A stretch of DNA of 19,803 nucleotides from Chitinophagales bacterium (GCA_013695715.1 JACCZZ010000333.1:1-19803), one strand, 5' to 3'. Shown: positions 7,817 through 15,765, counted from the first letter of the stretch. Program-made: numbers and translations. Notes: a model not told the origin generated them from the letters alone.

Positions 7817-8311
7817 TTAGTGTGTATTGTTCCACGACTCAACATTGTGGATAATTTCCTTAATTACTTTGTTTAAATGATTTTCATACAAATCAAGCAA
7901 ATCTTCCAGCGAGATCTGGCCATTATCAGGATAGTTAACAGTATTTAACCAAACATCTTCAGAAAGGTTTTTCAATAATAAATAATTACTCGCCCGAAGC
8001 AAGCGGAATAATTTTATTGATGAGCCAAACGGTTGACCGTAATAAGCGAGGGATTCAGCCCAGAGATCTTTATCGAATGCTACTATGGTATCAGTGGGTT
8101 CTGCCACCGCTCTTCTGAAATTAACGTAAGCTACTGCCTCAAGGTCGGCAAGATGAATTATTATTTCGCTGATATTCCACACATCACGACGCGATCGGAA
8201 ATGCAAACTCTCTTTTGGCACCGTGGCAAGAACTTCTTTCAGACGATGGTATCCGCCGCCAAACAATTTGAGCTTTGCTCTTCGATTATGAGAATCAGAG
8301 GAAGCAATCAT
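7817..8311 (-). CDS. DinB-like four-helix metal-binding protein
   Basis: A 164-residue protein of the DinB/YfiT-like fold, a four-helix bundle that usually binds a divalent metal through three His. The typical WNISEIIIHLAD segment gives the first ligand (about H53), and LYENHLNKVIKEI near the C-terminus gives the second (about H145). The third His, usually a few residues before the second in HxxxH-like arrangements, is not evident: that stretch reads DLYENH. Family members include thiol-dependent transferases and proteins of unknown function, so no substrate is assigned. It is first in a minus-strand run with two outer-membrane proteins and nadE, and diverges from recG across 161 bases. Confidence 0.82.
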   Translation of the reverse strand: MIASSDSHNRRAKLKLFGGGYHRLKEVLATVPKESLHFRSRRDVWNISEIIIHLADLEAVAYVNFRRAVAEPTDTIVAFDKDLWAESLAYYGQPFGSSIKLFRLLRASNYLLLKNLSEDVWLNTVNYPDNGQISLEDLLDLYENHLNKVIKEIIHNVESWNNTH

Positions 8312-8472
8312 GCATGTTAATTACGCTACGAATTTGTAGCTTTTTTTATTGCATTTGCATAAACATAGAATATTTCTCCTTTCAGTTTACTATATGATTT
8401 ACACAATTTAACCTGTTCTATTTTCATGCTATCCTCTTTTAAACCATGAATTGATATATTTTCACTCTTATA

Positions 8473-10587
8473 ATGGCACAGAACCGTTCGCTGCTATCCT
8501 CTCCTATCGAATATCTTAAAGGCGTCGGGCCGCAAAGAGCTGATTTGCTGAAAAAAGAGCTTCATATTTTTACTTTAGGTGATCTGCTTTACCACTTTCC
8601 TTTCAGATATGTTGATCGTACATCTTTTCAAAAAATAGGTCAGTTAACCCAGCAAAGTCAGCACGTTCAAATCGTGGGGCAAGTAATGGAAAAAAACGTG
8701 GTTGGTGAAAGCCACAGCAAAAGATTTATAGCATATTTAAAAGACGATACCGGAGAAATTGAATTAGTATGGTTCCGCGCACTCCGGTGGATTGAAAAAA
8801 CAATTGAAACAGGAAAAACATATATTGTATTTGGGAAACCCAACTTTTATCGTGGCACATATTCCATTGTTCATCCAGAAATATCTGTCTTTGAACAAGA
8901 CAGTACGGGACTCGAAGCCAGGCTCCAGCCGATATATTCGTCTACTGAAAAATTAAAGACAGCAAGTCTGGATTCCAAAGGAATAGAAAAATTAACAAGT
9001 ACGCTCTTAGCGGCTATTTCCGAGAGTGATCTTCCTGAAAATATTCCCGCTTCTATTTGTGATCGCTACCATTTTCAACAGAGGTTCGATGCGTTCGTGC
9101 AAATTCATATGCCGCAAGATTTCGCCTCTCTCGAAAAAGCAAGGAAGCGATTAAAGTTTGAAGAGCTCTTCCTCTCTCAAATCCGAATACTTCAACGGAA
9201 GACAGTTCGCAAGGAAGATTCAGCTGGTTTTTTATTTGCACGTCTCGATCCTCTTTTCAATCAATTCTACCGTGAGAAGCTCCCCTTCGAATTAACAGCA
9301 GCCCAAAAACGTGTTATTAAGGAGATGCGGTCAGACTTGATTTCAGGAAAGCAGATGAATAGGTTGTTGCAGGGTGATGTAGGAAGTGGAAAAACTATTG
9401 TATCACTGCTTATTATTCTAATGGCCATAGACAATGGATATCAGGCAGCCATGATGGTACCTACCGAAATTTTAGCGCAACAGCACTACCGAAGCCTTTC
9501 TGAAATTACAAGTGGCCTAAATATGAAAGTAGCTATGCTTAGCGCTACTGTTAAGGGAAGTGAACGGAATTCGCTTCTTGCTGAGCTTAAGTCCGGAGAC
9601 ATTCAGTTGGTAGTTGGCACACATTCATTGATTCAGGAACAGGTAGTATTTAACAATCTTGGACTTATAGTTATCGACGAACAACATCGTTTTGGTGTTG
9701 AGCAAAGAGCACAATTGTGGACTAAAAACATTCAGCCTCCGCATGTGCTTGTGATGACAGCAACGCCCATACCGAGAACTCTTGCTATGACAGTTTATGG
9801 TGATCTTGATGTTTCTACTCTTGATGAACTTCCACCAGGAAGGAAGCCAATTATTACAATTCATCGGTATGATTCTGCACGCTTACGGGTCTTTGGCTTT
9901 ATGAAGAAGCAGATCAATGCTGGTAGGCAGGTATATGTAGTATATCCGCTTATTGAGGAATCTGAAAAGCAGGATTACAAGTTCCTCATGGATGGTTATG
10001 AGAGCATTACTCGTGCTTTTCCATTGCCTGAGTTTGCAACAAGCATTGTTCATGGAAAAATGAAAGCTGATGCGCGAGATTATGAGATGCAGCGATTTAT
10101 AAATAAGGAAACTCAGATAATGATAGCAACAACAGTGATTGAAGTTGGTGTGGATGTTTCTAATGCAAGTGTGATGATAATCGAAAGTGCAGAGCGGTTT
10201 GGCTTGTCTCAGTTACATCAGTTAAGAGGTAGGGTTGGCAGAGGTGGGGATCAGGCATATTGTATATTGATGAGTGGAAATAAATTATCTGCAGAAGCAA
10301 GATTAAGAATGCAGATTATGACTGCAACTAACGATGGTTTTCGCATAGCAGAAGAGGACTTGAAGCTTAGGGGCCCTGGGGATCTTGAAGGCATTCAGCA
10401 ATCGGGGATGGCACCATTGCTCCTGGCGGACATTATACAGGATCAAAAAATTTTGAAGGCTGCAAGAACCGAAGCTGAAAAGATTCTTCAGAAGGATCTT
10501 CTGCTGCAATCATCAGAAAATTTCATGGTAAGCAATTACATAAATACCATAGGTAAGAAAGAGAAACGCTGGAGCAGCATCTCCTGA
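8473..10587 (+). CDS. recG: ATP-dependent DNA helicase RecG
   Basis: Branch-migration helicase that regresses stalled forks and processes Holliday junctions and R-loops. It has 704 residues, the normal length. The N-terminal wedge/OB domain covers about 1-250 (IEYLKGVGPQRADLLKKEL, then HVQIVGQVMEK). Helicase domain 1 carries Walker A GDVGSGKT (301-308), the DEQH box (402-405, in VIDEQHRFGVEQR) and TATPIPRT (429-436). Domain 2 carries ATTVIEVGVDVSNA and the QLHQLRGRVGRG motif VI, followed by the TRG-type region ending in DLKLRGPGDLEG. The ATG gives the family-typical N-terminus. It stands alone on the plus strand and converges with a small lipoprotein gene 16 bases away. The 161-base gap to the divergent dinB-like gene probably holds promoters, but none is clear. 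Confidence 0.97.
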   Translation: MAQNRSLLSSPIEYLKGVGPQRADLLKKELHIFTLGDLLYHFPFRYVDRTSFQKIGQLTQQSQHVQIVGQVMEKNVVGESHSKRFIAYLKDDTGEIELVWFRALRWIEKTIETGKTYIVFGKPNFYRGTYSIVHPEISVFEQDSTGLEARLQPIYSSTEKLKTASLDSKGIEKLTSTLLAAISESDLPENIPASICDRYHFQQRFDAFVQIHMPQDFASLEKARKRLKFEELFLSQIRILQRKTVRKEDSAGFLFARLDPLFNQFYREKLPFELTAAQKRVIKEMRSDLISGKQMNRLLQGDVGSGKTIVSLLIILMAIDNGYQAAMMVPTEILAQQHYRSLSEITSGLNMKVAMLSATVKGSERNSLLAELKSGDIQLVVGTHSLIQEQVVFNNLGLIVIDEQHRFGVEQRAQLWTKNIQPPHVLVMTATPIPRTLAMTVYGDLDVSTLDELPPGRKPIITIHRYDSARLRVFGFMKKQINAGRQVYVVYPLIEESEKQDYKFLMDGYESITRAFPLPEFATSIVHGKMKADARDYEMQRFINKETQIMIATTVIEVGVDVSNASVMIIESAERFGLSQLHQLRGRVGRGGDQAYCILMSGNKLSAEARLRMQIMTATNDGFRIAEEDLKLRGPGDLEGIQQSGMAPLLLADIIQDQKILKAARTEAEKILQKDLLLQSSENFMVSNYINTIGKKEKRWSSIS

Positions 10588-10603
10588 TATTGGTTAGAAA
10601 GGC

Positions 10604-10762
10604 TTAATTCTTTTTTTCCATTCGGGAAGGAAATAACTCTTGCTTTTTTCCCTTAGCGCCATTTAGACCTGTTGATTCACCATTCATGTATGCCGGACAT
10701 ACAGAGCGATTGCATGAGGTTATAACTACAATGGATGCAATTATCAAGAGATACTTTTTCAT
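10604..10762 (-). CDS. Small predicted lipoprotein
   Basis: A 52-residue protein starting MKKYLLIIASIVVITSC: two Lys, a hydrophobic stretch and a lipobox with the acylated Cys at 17. The mature part is about 36 residues, has a second Cys in RSVCPAY and ends with a basic tail (SRMEKKN). The reading frame can be extended 24 codons upstream, but the internal ATG is chosen because it yields a textbook signal peptide. Many Bacteroidota have short lipoproteins of this form with unknown function. Codon use gives little evidence at this size, so the call rests on the signal and lipobox. Confidence 0.65.
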   Translation of the reverse strand: MKKYLLIIASIVVITSCNRSVCPAYMNGESTGLNGAKGKKQELFPSRMEKKN

Positions 10763-11077
10763 AGAACCCTTAAAATTAACTATTATACACGATGAAATGA
10801 TAAAAATAAAGTGGTTCTTTCTGTCAAATTTCAAATTTAAGAAGCGAATACAAATGATAGAAGTGCTTTTTCAAAGCAGAATCATGTATGGAGAAACTCA
10901 TATATCTTTCATATTGATGAATGTCATTTTGGATAAAAAAAATTCAAATATTTATGAAACCTTGTCAGGTAAGGATTTCAGAAGAAAAAACCATTGGCTT
11001 CGTTTGAAATATTCTTTAAATCGTATATTTTTGATGCATTAATAAACTTAACTTGTCACTACTAAACTCTACCCCTT
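10763..11077. other. Intergenic region upstream of HU
   Basis: These 315 bases separate the minus-strand lipoprotein from the plus-strand HU gene. They are very AT-rich. A plus-strand frame stays open across part of the region, but it overlaps the lipoprotein antisense and shows no domain or signal, so I do not call it a gene. The only supported element is the HU promoter near the right end. Confidence 0.6.
11003..11033 (+). promoter_or_regulatory. Bacteroidota-type promoter of the HU gene
   Basis: TTTG at 11003-11006, a 19-base spacer, then TATTTTTG at 11026-11033. This matches the -33 TTTG and -7 TAnnTTTG consensus used by the primary sigma factor of Bacteroidota, with the expected spacing. 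Transcription would start near 11040, giving a leader of about 38 bases with no Shine-Dalgarno sequence before the ATG at 11078. Confidence 0.7.
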
Positions 11078-11350
11078 ATGAACAAAGGTCAACTCATTGC
11101 AAAAATGGCCACTGATGCAAAATGCTCAAAAGCGCAGGCAGGTGCAGCATTAGATTCATTTATTAATGCAACAATGGGTGCCTTAAAAAAGGGAGATAAA
11201 GTAACTCTCGTTGGTTTCGGAACATTCAGTGTTTCACGTCGTTCAGCGCGTAAGGGAAGAAATCCGCAAACAGGTAAATCCATAAACATTCCCGCACGGA
11301 AAGTAGCGAGGTTTAAAGCAGGGAAAGAGTTTGCAGGAAAGGTGAAATAA
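11078..11350 (+). CDS. hup: HU-family nucleoid protein
   Basis: A 90-residue canonical HU. It binds and bends DNA without strong sequence specificity and compacts the nucleoid as a dimer. It starts [20 protein letters not shown] and shows the [11 protein letters not shown] signature (about 43-53) and a complete arm with GRNPQTGKS, including the DNA-intercalating Pro that the HU-like protein at 1492-1785 lacks. The C-terminal helix [12 protein letters not shown] is intact. A well-spaced promoter lies just upstream and a hairpin terminator 20 bases downstream, so it is probably monocistronic and strongly expressed. The bTHX gene follows after that terminator. Confidence 0.96.
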   Translation: MNKGQLIAKMATDAKCSKAQAGAALDSFINATMGALKKGDKVTLVGFGTFSVSRRSARKGRNPQTGKSINIPARKVARFKAGKEFAGKVK

Positions 11351-11370
11351 TTCTTTTATTAACTGTAATG

Positions 11371-11398
11371 AAGCATATCCTTCGGGAGTGCTTTTTTT
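11371..11398 (+). terminator. Rho-independent terminator after HU
   Basis: An imperfect hairpin AAGCA-TA-TCC-TTCG-GGA-G-TGCTT closed by a stable TTCG tetraloop and followed by a run of seven T. It starts 20 bases after the HU stop codon. Confidence 0.75.
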
Positions 11399-11461
11399 AC
11401 TTAACATCAATTCTCTTTATTTTTATAACCTTTACATCTGATCTAAATCATAAAAAACAAT

Positions 11462-11641
11462 ATGGGCAGAGGAGATAAAAGAACAAAGCGCGGCAAAATT
11501 ACTAAAGGCTCTTTTGGGAAGAGCAGGCCGCGGGTGGTGCACAAAATTGTTAGACCTGATGCTGTAGTAGCTGAAGCAGCGGAGGCCCCAAAAGAAGATG
11601 TTAAGAAACGGCCCGTGAGAAAAAAGAAAAGTAACGAATAG
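11462..11641 (+). CDS. 30S ribosomal protein bTHX
   Basis: A 59-residue protein starting MGRGDKRTKRGKITKGSFGK, matching the family signature MGRGDKKTxRGKI-KGSYGKSRP of bTHX, the small basic protein that sits in the head of the 30S subunit. The core ends at about residue 24 (KSRPR). About 35 residues then form an extension with an Ala/Glu stretch (VVAEAAEAPKED) and a basic tail (KKRPVRKKKSNE). Minimal bTHX in Thermus lacks such an extension; longer forms are, I believe, common in Bacteroidota. It lies downstream of HU beyond a terminator, so it probably has its own promoter, which I could not locate with confidence. Confidence 0.88.
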   Translation: MGRGDKRTKRGKITKGSFGKSRPRVVHKIVRPDAVVAEAAEAPKEDVKKRPVRKKKSNE

Positions 11642-11730
11642 GTAATTTAACTTGATTGGGGATAAACCTCATTCCTATAATTTATTAAGCGAAACTTCTG
11701 CTATATAATTTATTTAGGGAATGAATAGCC

Positions 11731-12378
11731 CTAAGGTGCTAACCGCACAATTGTCCAGTTAATCTGGTCTTCAAGAGTAAATAAAAACCGATCATGCATC
11801 CTGTTGGCACGTCCCTGCCAAAACTCTATTGATGAAGCAATAACTTTATACCCGCCCCAATGAGCCGGTCTGGGAATTTCAAAGCTTGAGAGTTGTTTTT
11901 CAGCAGCATCAAACTTTTTTTCCAGCACTTCCCTGCTTTCAATTACTTCACTTTGTGGCGAGGCAAGGGCCCCAATCTGACTTCCTTTTGGCCGGCTCTG
12001 AAAATATGCATCTGATTGCTCAGATGTTATTTTTTCTACTCTTCCCTCAATTCGAACCTGCCGATGAAGTTCATTCCAGAAAAAAAGCAGGGCTGCATAC
12101 GGATTCCATAATAATTCCTTACCCTTTCTGCTGTTATAATTGGTGAAGAAGAAAAAGCTCTGACCTTCAATCCGCTTAAGTAAGACAATGCGCGCCGAAG
12201 GTTTATAATCTATGCCTGAAGTCGCAAGCGTCATAGCATTGGGTTCTGGAATTTTTGACTCCACTGCCTCATGAAACCATGCTTCAAATTGCAATATCGG
12301 ATTCTTTAAGATGGTGCTTTCATCCAGTGGCTGGGCAGAATATTCTATTCTCAATTGTTGCAGCACTTCGTTTTTCAT
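11731..12378 (-). CDS. pdxH: Pyridoxamine 5'-phosphate oxidase
   Basis: An FMN-dependent oxidase that converts pyridoxine or pyridoxamine 5'-phosphate to pyridoxal 5'-phosphate, the active vitamin B6 cofactor. It has 215 residues, the normal length. Landmarks are RIVLLKRIEG and FFFFTNYNSRKGKEL in the FMN-binding split barrel, the RQVRIEGRVEKI strand, and SRPKGSQIGALASPQS. The C-terminal signature is WGGYKVIASSIEFWQGRANRMHDR, ending in VRLAP. Substrate and FMN residues in these motifs appear intact. It is a single minus-strand gene between bTHX and the tRNA pair. A TACTTTTG element on the minus strand at 12390-12397 lies only about 12 bases before the start codon, so any transcript from it would have almost no leader. 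Confidence 0.96.
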   Translation of the reverse strand: MKNEVLQQLRIEYSAQPLDESTILKNPILQFEAWFHEAVESKIPEPNAMTLATSGIDYKPSARIVLLKRIEGQSFFFFTNYNSRKGKELLWNPYAALLFFWNELHRQVRIEGRVEKITSEQSDAYFQSRPKGSQIGALASPQSEVIESREVLEKKFDAAEKQLSSFEIPRPAHWGGYKVIASSIEFWQGRANRMHDRFLFTLEDQINWTIVRLAP

Positions 12379-12500
12379 ATCCTTTCTTGCAAAAGTATCA
12401 ATTCATCAGATGTTCATAAGGTGGTTAAAAGTTATCATTTTAGTTCAAGAAAATGCTTATTTGGAAAAAGTGTGCTTCTGTAAACAAGTGATTTTCGTTC

Positions 12501-12508
12501 TAAATTTG
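12501..12508 (+). promoter_or_regulatory. Likely -7 box of the tRNA-Pro/tRNA-Thr transcript
   Basis: TAAATTTG matches TAnnTTTG and lies 24 bases before the mature 5' end of tRNA-Pro. Only a weak -33 match (TTCTG) is upstream. The position is right for a short tRNA leader. Confidence 0.5.
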
Positions 12509-12532
12509 CTGTAAGCCTAACGCCATATAAAT

Positions 12533-12606
12533 CGGGGTGTAGCGCAGTTGGCTAGCGCGCCACGTTCGGGACGTGGAGGCCGGAGGTTCGAGTCCTCTCA
12601 CCCCGA
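12533..12606 (+). tRNA. tRNA-Pro, anticodon CGG
   Basis: A 74-base cloverleaf. The acceptor stem CGGGGTG pairs with CACCCCG, with discriminator A. The D arm is GCGCAGTTGGCTAGCGC. The anticodon stem CCACG/CGTGG holds the loop TTCGGGA with anticodon CGG and G37. The T arm is GGAGG-TTCGAGT-CCTCT. The 3' CCA is not encoded (CAT follows), so it must be added by CCA transferase. Confidence 0.96.
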
Positions 12607-12659
12607 CATTAAGTCTTCTTTTATTTATATGATCTTAAAAAGACATTCTGTAATCAAAA

Positions 12660-12733
12660 GCCGAAGTAGCTCAGCTGGCCAGAGCGTTTGATTCGTAATC
12701 AGAAGGTCGGGGGTTCGACTCCCCCCTTCGGCT
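12660..12733 (+). tRNA. tRNA-Thr, anticodon CGT
   Basis: A 74-base cloverleaf. The acceptor stem GCCGAAG pairs with CTTCGGC, with discriminator T. The D arm is GCTCAGCTGGCCAGAGC. The anticodon stem TTTGA/TCAGA holds the loop TTCGTAA with anticodon CGT. The T arm is GGGGG-TTCGACT-CCCCC. CCA is not encoded. It lies 53 bases after tRNA-Pro, so the pair is probably one transcript. Both read G-ending codons. Confidence 0.95.
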
Positions 12734-12734
12734 C

Positions 12735-12752
12735 TTTGTTTCTAAAAACAAA
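12735..12752. terminator. AT-rich hairpin between tRNA-Thr and the convergent ATPase gene
   Basis: A perfect 7-bp stem TTTGTTT/AAACAAA with a CTAA loop, just after the tRNA-Thr 3' end and 13 bases from the stop of the convergent gene. The stem is weak and no long T run follows, so terminator function is only suggested by position. Confidence 0.3.
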
Positions 12753-12764
12753 ATTATTCTTAAA

Positions 12765-14270
12765 CTAATTTGAGCTGCTCCCCTCCTCCTCTCCTTCTCC
12801 AATTCCAAAATTCATCATGCTGCCAAGCAGATCTTTGAACTGAATACCTGTTTCTAACCGGTGTTTACTGAGCTGAGAAAATTCAGAAAGTCCATGTAAT
12901 GCAAACTCCATCATAAATAATTGCTCAGGTTTAGATGCTCTGGGAAAACATGATTTCACCAGGTCATTTAATCCTTTTACAAAGAGAAGTGCTTTTTCAT
13001 ACTCCGACTGAGTAGCATTTTGCAAAATATCTACCTTGTTTCCTTCACTAAACCAATTGATGATGTCAGCATAAACACTTGGAGCCTTCGATTTGCTTTT
13101 TTTATTTTTTTCAGGATTGGGAAAGATGCCGTCAAACTGTTTCCTTATTGCTTTTCCTATAAGCATTGTTGCAACAGTTGCTATGCCCTCTACTTCACCT
13201 TCGTAAACCAATTCTACTTTTCCGGTTATTGATGGGAGGATGCCGTAGATATCGGAAACACGAGCATATCCTTTTGATTCTTTGTTAATAAGCATGCGCC
13301 GTTCTATGGTGCTGTATAAGTTCTCAAGCGCCGAGATTGTAAGCCTGGCGGATACACCGCTTTTTTTATCTATGAAGTCACTCTCACGCGCCTCAAAGGC
13401 AGTCTGTTCAATAAGATCAAAGAGGAGTGACGGAATTGTGATATTATCTTTTTGTTCTTCTGTTATGCTCGATTCCTGCTCGGTGATGCTGCGGGAAATA
13501 GCAATACTTTTCGGATAATGTGTGAGTATCTGGCTATCAATCCGGTCTTTCAACGGTGTTACAATAGAACCCCTGTTGGTATAGTCTTCCGGATTCGCTG
13601 TAAAGAGAAATAAAATATCAAGAGGGAGGCGCATCTTAAATCCCCGTATTTGAATATCGCCTTCCTGCAAAATATTAAAAAGAGAAACTTGTATGCGCGC
13701 CTGCAGATCTGGTAATTCGTTGATCACAAAAATGCTTCTATGAGACCGTGGTATGATGCCATAATGTATCACCCGCTCATCTGAGTAGGGCAATTTCAAT
13801 GTAGCAGCCTTGATTGGATCCACATCTCCAATAAGGTCAGCTACTGAAACATCAGGAGTTGCAAGCTTTTCAGCATACCGCTCATCCCGATGTAACCAGG
13901 TAATGGGCGTCTGATCTCCTTTTTCTTCAATAAGATCTTTTGCAAAACGGGAGATTGGCTCATAGGGATCATCATTCATTTCAGAGTGCTCCACGACAGG
14001 GATATACTCATCTAAAAGTTGAACCATCAGCCGTGCAAGGCGCGTTTTTGCCTGCCCGCGTAAGCCAAGCAATATTATATTATGCCGCGAGAGGATTGCA
14101 GTATGCAACTGTGGAATTACTGATTCATCATATCCCTGTATTCCCTCAAACACTTCTTTCCTTGCCCTTAATGCGGCGATAAGATTATCACGTATCTCTT
14201 CCTTGATGGGTTTGGGAAGATAATTTGTTTTCTTTAGCTCACCGAGTGTTCTTACTCTCTCTAAATTCAT
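12765..14270 (-). CDS. MoxR/magnesium-chelatase-like AAA+ ATPase
   Basis: A 501-residue AAA+ ATPase of the MoxR/ChlI-like group. Walker A reads GLRGQAKT (69-76), with Ala in place of the Gly before the Lys as in MoxR proteins. The Walker B strand reads IFVINELPDL (180-189), with Asn184 where Asp is usual and the catalytic Glu185 kept. Sensor 1 is Asn226 in TANPEDY, and KDRIDSQI follows. The C-terminal half (about 290-500) is helical and less typical. Such ATPases act as chaperones that insert metals or remodel partners with a VWA protein. The VWA gene lies 30 bases upstream on the same strand, strongly suggesting a pair. No chlorophyll or cobalamin gene is nearby, so true metal chelatase activity is not supported. 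Confidence 0.88.
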   Translation of the reverse strand: MNLERVRTLGELKKTNYLPKPIKEEIRDNLIAALRARKEVFEGIQGYDESVIPQLHTAILSRHNIILLGLRGQAKTRLARLMVQLLDEYIPVVEHSEMNDDPYEPISRFAKDLIEEKGDQTPITWLHRDERYAEKLATPDVSVADLIGDVDPIKAATLKLPYSDERVIHYGIIPRSHRSIFVINELPDLQARIQVSLFNILQEGDIQIRGFKMRLPLDILFLFTANPEDYTNRGSIVTPLKDRIDSQILTHYPKSIAISRSITEQESSITEEQKDNITIPSLLFDLIEQTAFEARESDFIDKKSGVSARLTISALENLYSTIERRMLINKESKGYARVSDIYGILPSITGKVELVYEGEVEGIATVATMLIGKAIRKQFDGIFPNPEKNKKSKSKAPSVYADIINWFSEGNKVDILQNATQSEYEKALLFVKGLNDLVKSCFPRASKPEQLFMMEFALHGLSEFSQLSKHRLETGIQFKDLLGSMMNFGIGEGEEEGSSSN

Positions 14271-14300
14271 TCTTCTATTAAATAACCTTTTTGAAAAAAA

Positions 14301-15395
14301 TCAACGAACGTGCTTTCTGCGGTTGCGAACGAAATCTTCGAAGAGGAAAGTGCCCACATTTTCTGGTGATGCATAAAAGGCCTTACCACTGTTTGTTTGT
14401 GTAAATTCACGTACGAACTGCTGCAGGTATGCATCTTCAGCTATCATAAAGGTGGTGATGGGTATATTCAGTCTCTTGCATTGTGCGGCCTTATTCAAGG
14501 TTTTGTTTACAATCTTTCTATCCAAGCCAAAACTGTTCTTATAGTACTTGCCATTCTCTTTCAGACATGAGGGCTTGCCATCAGTGATCATGAAAATCTG
14601 TTTGTTATTTGCTTTCTTTCTACGGAGCAATTCCATTGAATAATCTAATCCCGCGCATGTATTTGTGTGATAGGGTCCTACCTGCAGGAAGGGTAAATCC
14701 CTGATCTCTACTTTCCAGGCATCATCACCAAACACAATGATATCAAGCGTATCCTTCGGATATTTGGTGGTAATAAGTTCAGCCAACGCCATGGCTACTT
14801 TTTTAGCAGGAGTGATGCGATCTTCCCCATATAATATCATGCTGTGGGAAATGTCAATCATCAGAACGGTTGACGTATGAGTTTTTAATTCCCGTTCTTG
14901 AATCTCCAGGTCGTCCTCTGTAAGTTTAAAATCATCTACACCATGGTTAATCTGAGCATTACGTATTGACGAAGTAACATTGATGTGATCAATGGAGTCG
15001 CCAAATACAAAAGGTCGTGAATCAGTTGTGAGCTCCTCACCTTCTCCGGAATAGACCGTCTTGTGATTACCGGGTCTCGATTTTCTTAGTTTACCAAAAA
15101 TTTCTTCCAGTGAGCGCTGACGTATCACCTGGCCTGCCTTTTCAGTTACAGATAAATCACCGCTTACAGGATTTTCCTCGAGGTATCCCTTTTCCTTTAA
15201 TTCCTCTATGAAATCGCCCATTCCATATTCATTATCTGTTACTTTGTATTCTTTATCCAGTTCATTCATCCACTGTAAAGCCTCGTTGGCATCGCCTTTT
15301 GTGTATTGTAGCAATTGCAGAAAAAGGTTTAAAAGCTGGCGAAAGGGATCGCCGCCTTCTGGTGGAGGGATGTATTTGGTGAAGCGGAGGTTCAC
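14301..15395 (-). CDS. Von Willebrand factor A domain protein, partner of the ATPase
   Basis: A 364-residue protein. The N-terminal half (about 1-170) is charged and helical. The C-terminal VWA domain (about 174-360) has a complete metal-ion-dependent adhesion site: DISHS (181-185), a Thr in HTNTCAGL (about 244-246) and Asp in ITDGKPS (272). There is no signal peptide or membrane segment, so it is cytoplasmic. It is transcribed before the AAA+ ATPase with a 30-base gap. The pairing resembles ChlD/ChlI, CbbO/CbbQ and RavA/ViaA, in which the VWA protein links the ATPase to its client. The client here is unknown. Confidence 0.87.
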   Translation of the reverse strand: MNLRFTKYIPPPEGGDPFRQLLNLFLQLLQYTKGDANEALQWMNELDKEYKVTDNEYGMGDFIEELKEKGYLEENPVSGDLSVTEKAGQVIRQRSLEEIFGKLRKSRPGNHKTVYSGEGEELTTDSRPFVFGDSIDHINVTSSIRNAQINHGVDDFKLTEDDLEIQERELKTHTSTVLMIDISHSMILYGEDRITPAKKVAMALAELITTKYPKDTLDIIVFGDDAWKVEIRDLPFLQVGPYHTNTCAGLDYSMELLRRKKANNKQIFMITDGKPSCLKENGKYYKNSFGLDRKIVNKTLNKAAQCKRLNIPITTFMIAEDAYLQQFVREFTQTNSGKAFYASPENVGTFLFEDFVRNRRKHVR

Positions 15396-15602
15396 GGATA
15401 GAGAAATAATTTCCTGATAAGAATGAAGGAATAAAAGTAAAACATTTGTAACCGAAAAGGTTAAATCAATGAGCTATATTCTTCCTGACATAAACTAACA
15501 AGCTGTAAGAGTGCAGATAGTACCCAAAAAACTTTCCTCTTAAATAGGATATATCATATCAGAAGTAAACGAATGGTGGGATGTAATAAGGTTTCCTTTG
15601 TT

Positions 15603-15621
15603 AAATAAACGTTTATTTTTG
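15603..15621 (+). promoter_or_regulatory. Palindrome overlapping a -7 box upstream of tRNA-Asn
   Basis: AAATAAACGTTTATTT (15603-15618) is a perfect 16-base palindrome. It overlaps TATTTTTG (15614-15621), a TAnnTTTG match 50 bases before tRNA-Asn. TTTG at 15597-15600 is too close (13-base spacer) to serve as a standard -33 box. The palindrome could be an operator or a chance AT-rich symmetry. Confidence 0.4.
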
Positions 15622-15670
15622 CCCTCCTTAATAACAGTTGTTTTTAAACAATTGACATAAACTCTAATAC

Positions 15671-15744
15671 TCCTCCTTAGCTCAGTTGGTTAGAGCGGCT
15701 GACTGTTAATCAGTAGGTCCCAGGTTCAAGTCCTGGAGGGGGAG
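15671..15744 (+). tRNA. tRNA-Asn, anticodon GTT
   Basis: A 74-base cloverleaf. The acceptor stem TCCTCCT pairs with AGGGGGA with one T-G wobble, and the discriminator is G. The D arm is GCTCAGTTGGTTAGAGC. The anticodon stem CTGAC/ATCAG region carries the loop TGTTAAT with anticodon GTT. The T arm is CCAGG-TTCAAGT-CCTGG. CCA is not encoded. Confidence 0.95.
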
Positions 15745-15765
15745 CATTTAAGAAGACCTCTAAGA

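Noticed and set aside
10686..11042. A 118-codon plus-strand ORF between recG and HU
   Set aside because: It overlaps the small lipoprotein on the opposite strand, spans the HU promoter, has an irregular Phe/Ile/Lys-rich composition from AT-rich DNA, and shows no domain or signal.
11714..11734. TTAGGG/CCCTAA inverted repeat at the end of pdxH as a terminator
   Set aside because: The 6-bp stem lies over the pdxH stop codon and neither strand has a T run after it.
12533..12733. Integration site of a mobile element at the tRNA pair
   Set aside because: No integrase, no direct repeat of a tRNA 3' end and no change in gene character was seen next to the tRNAs.
12765..15395. A true magnesium or cobalt chelatase
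   Set aside because: Only the ATPase/VWA architecture is similar; there is no large catalytic subunit and no tetrapyrrole gene nearby.
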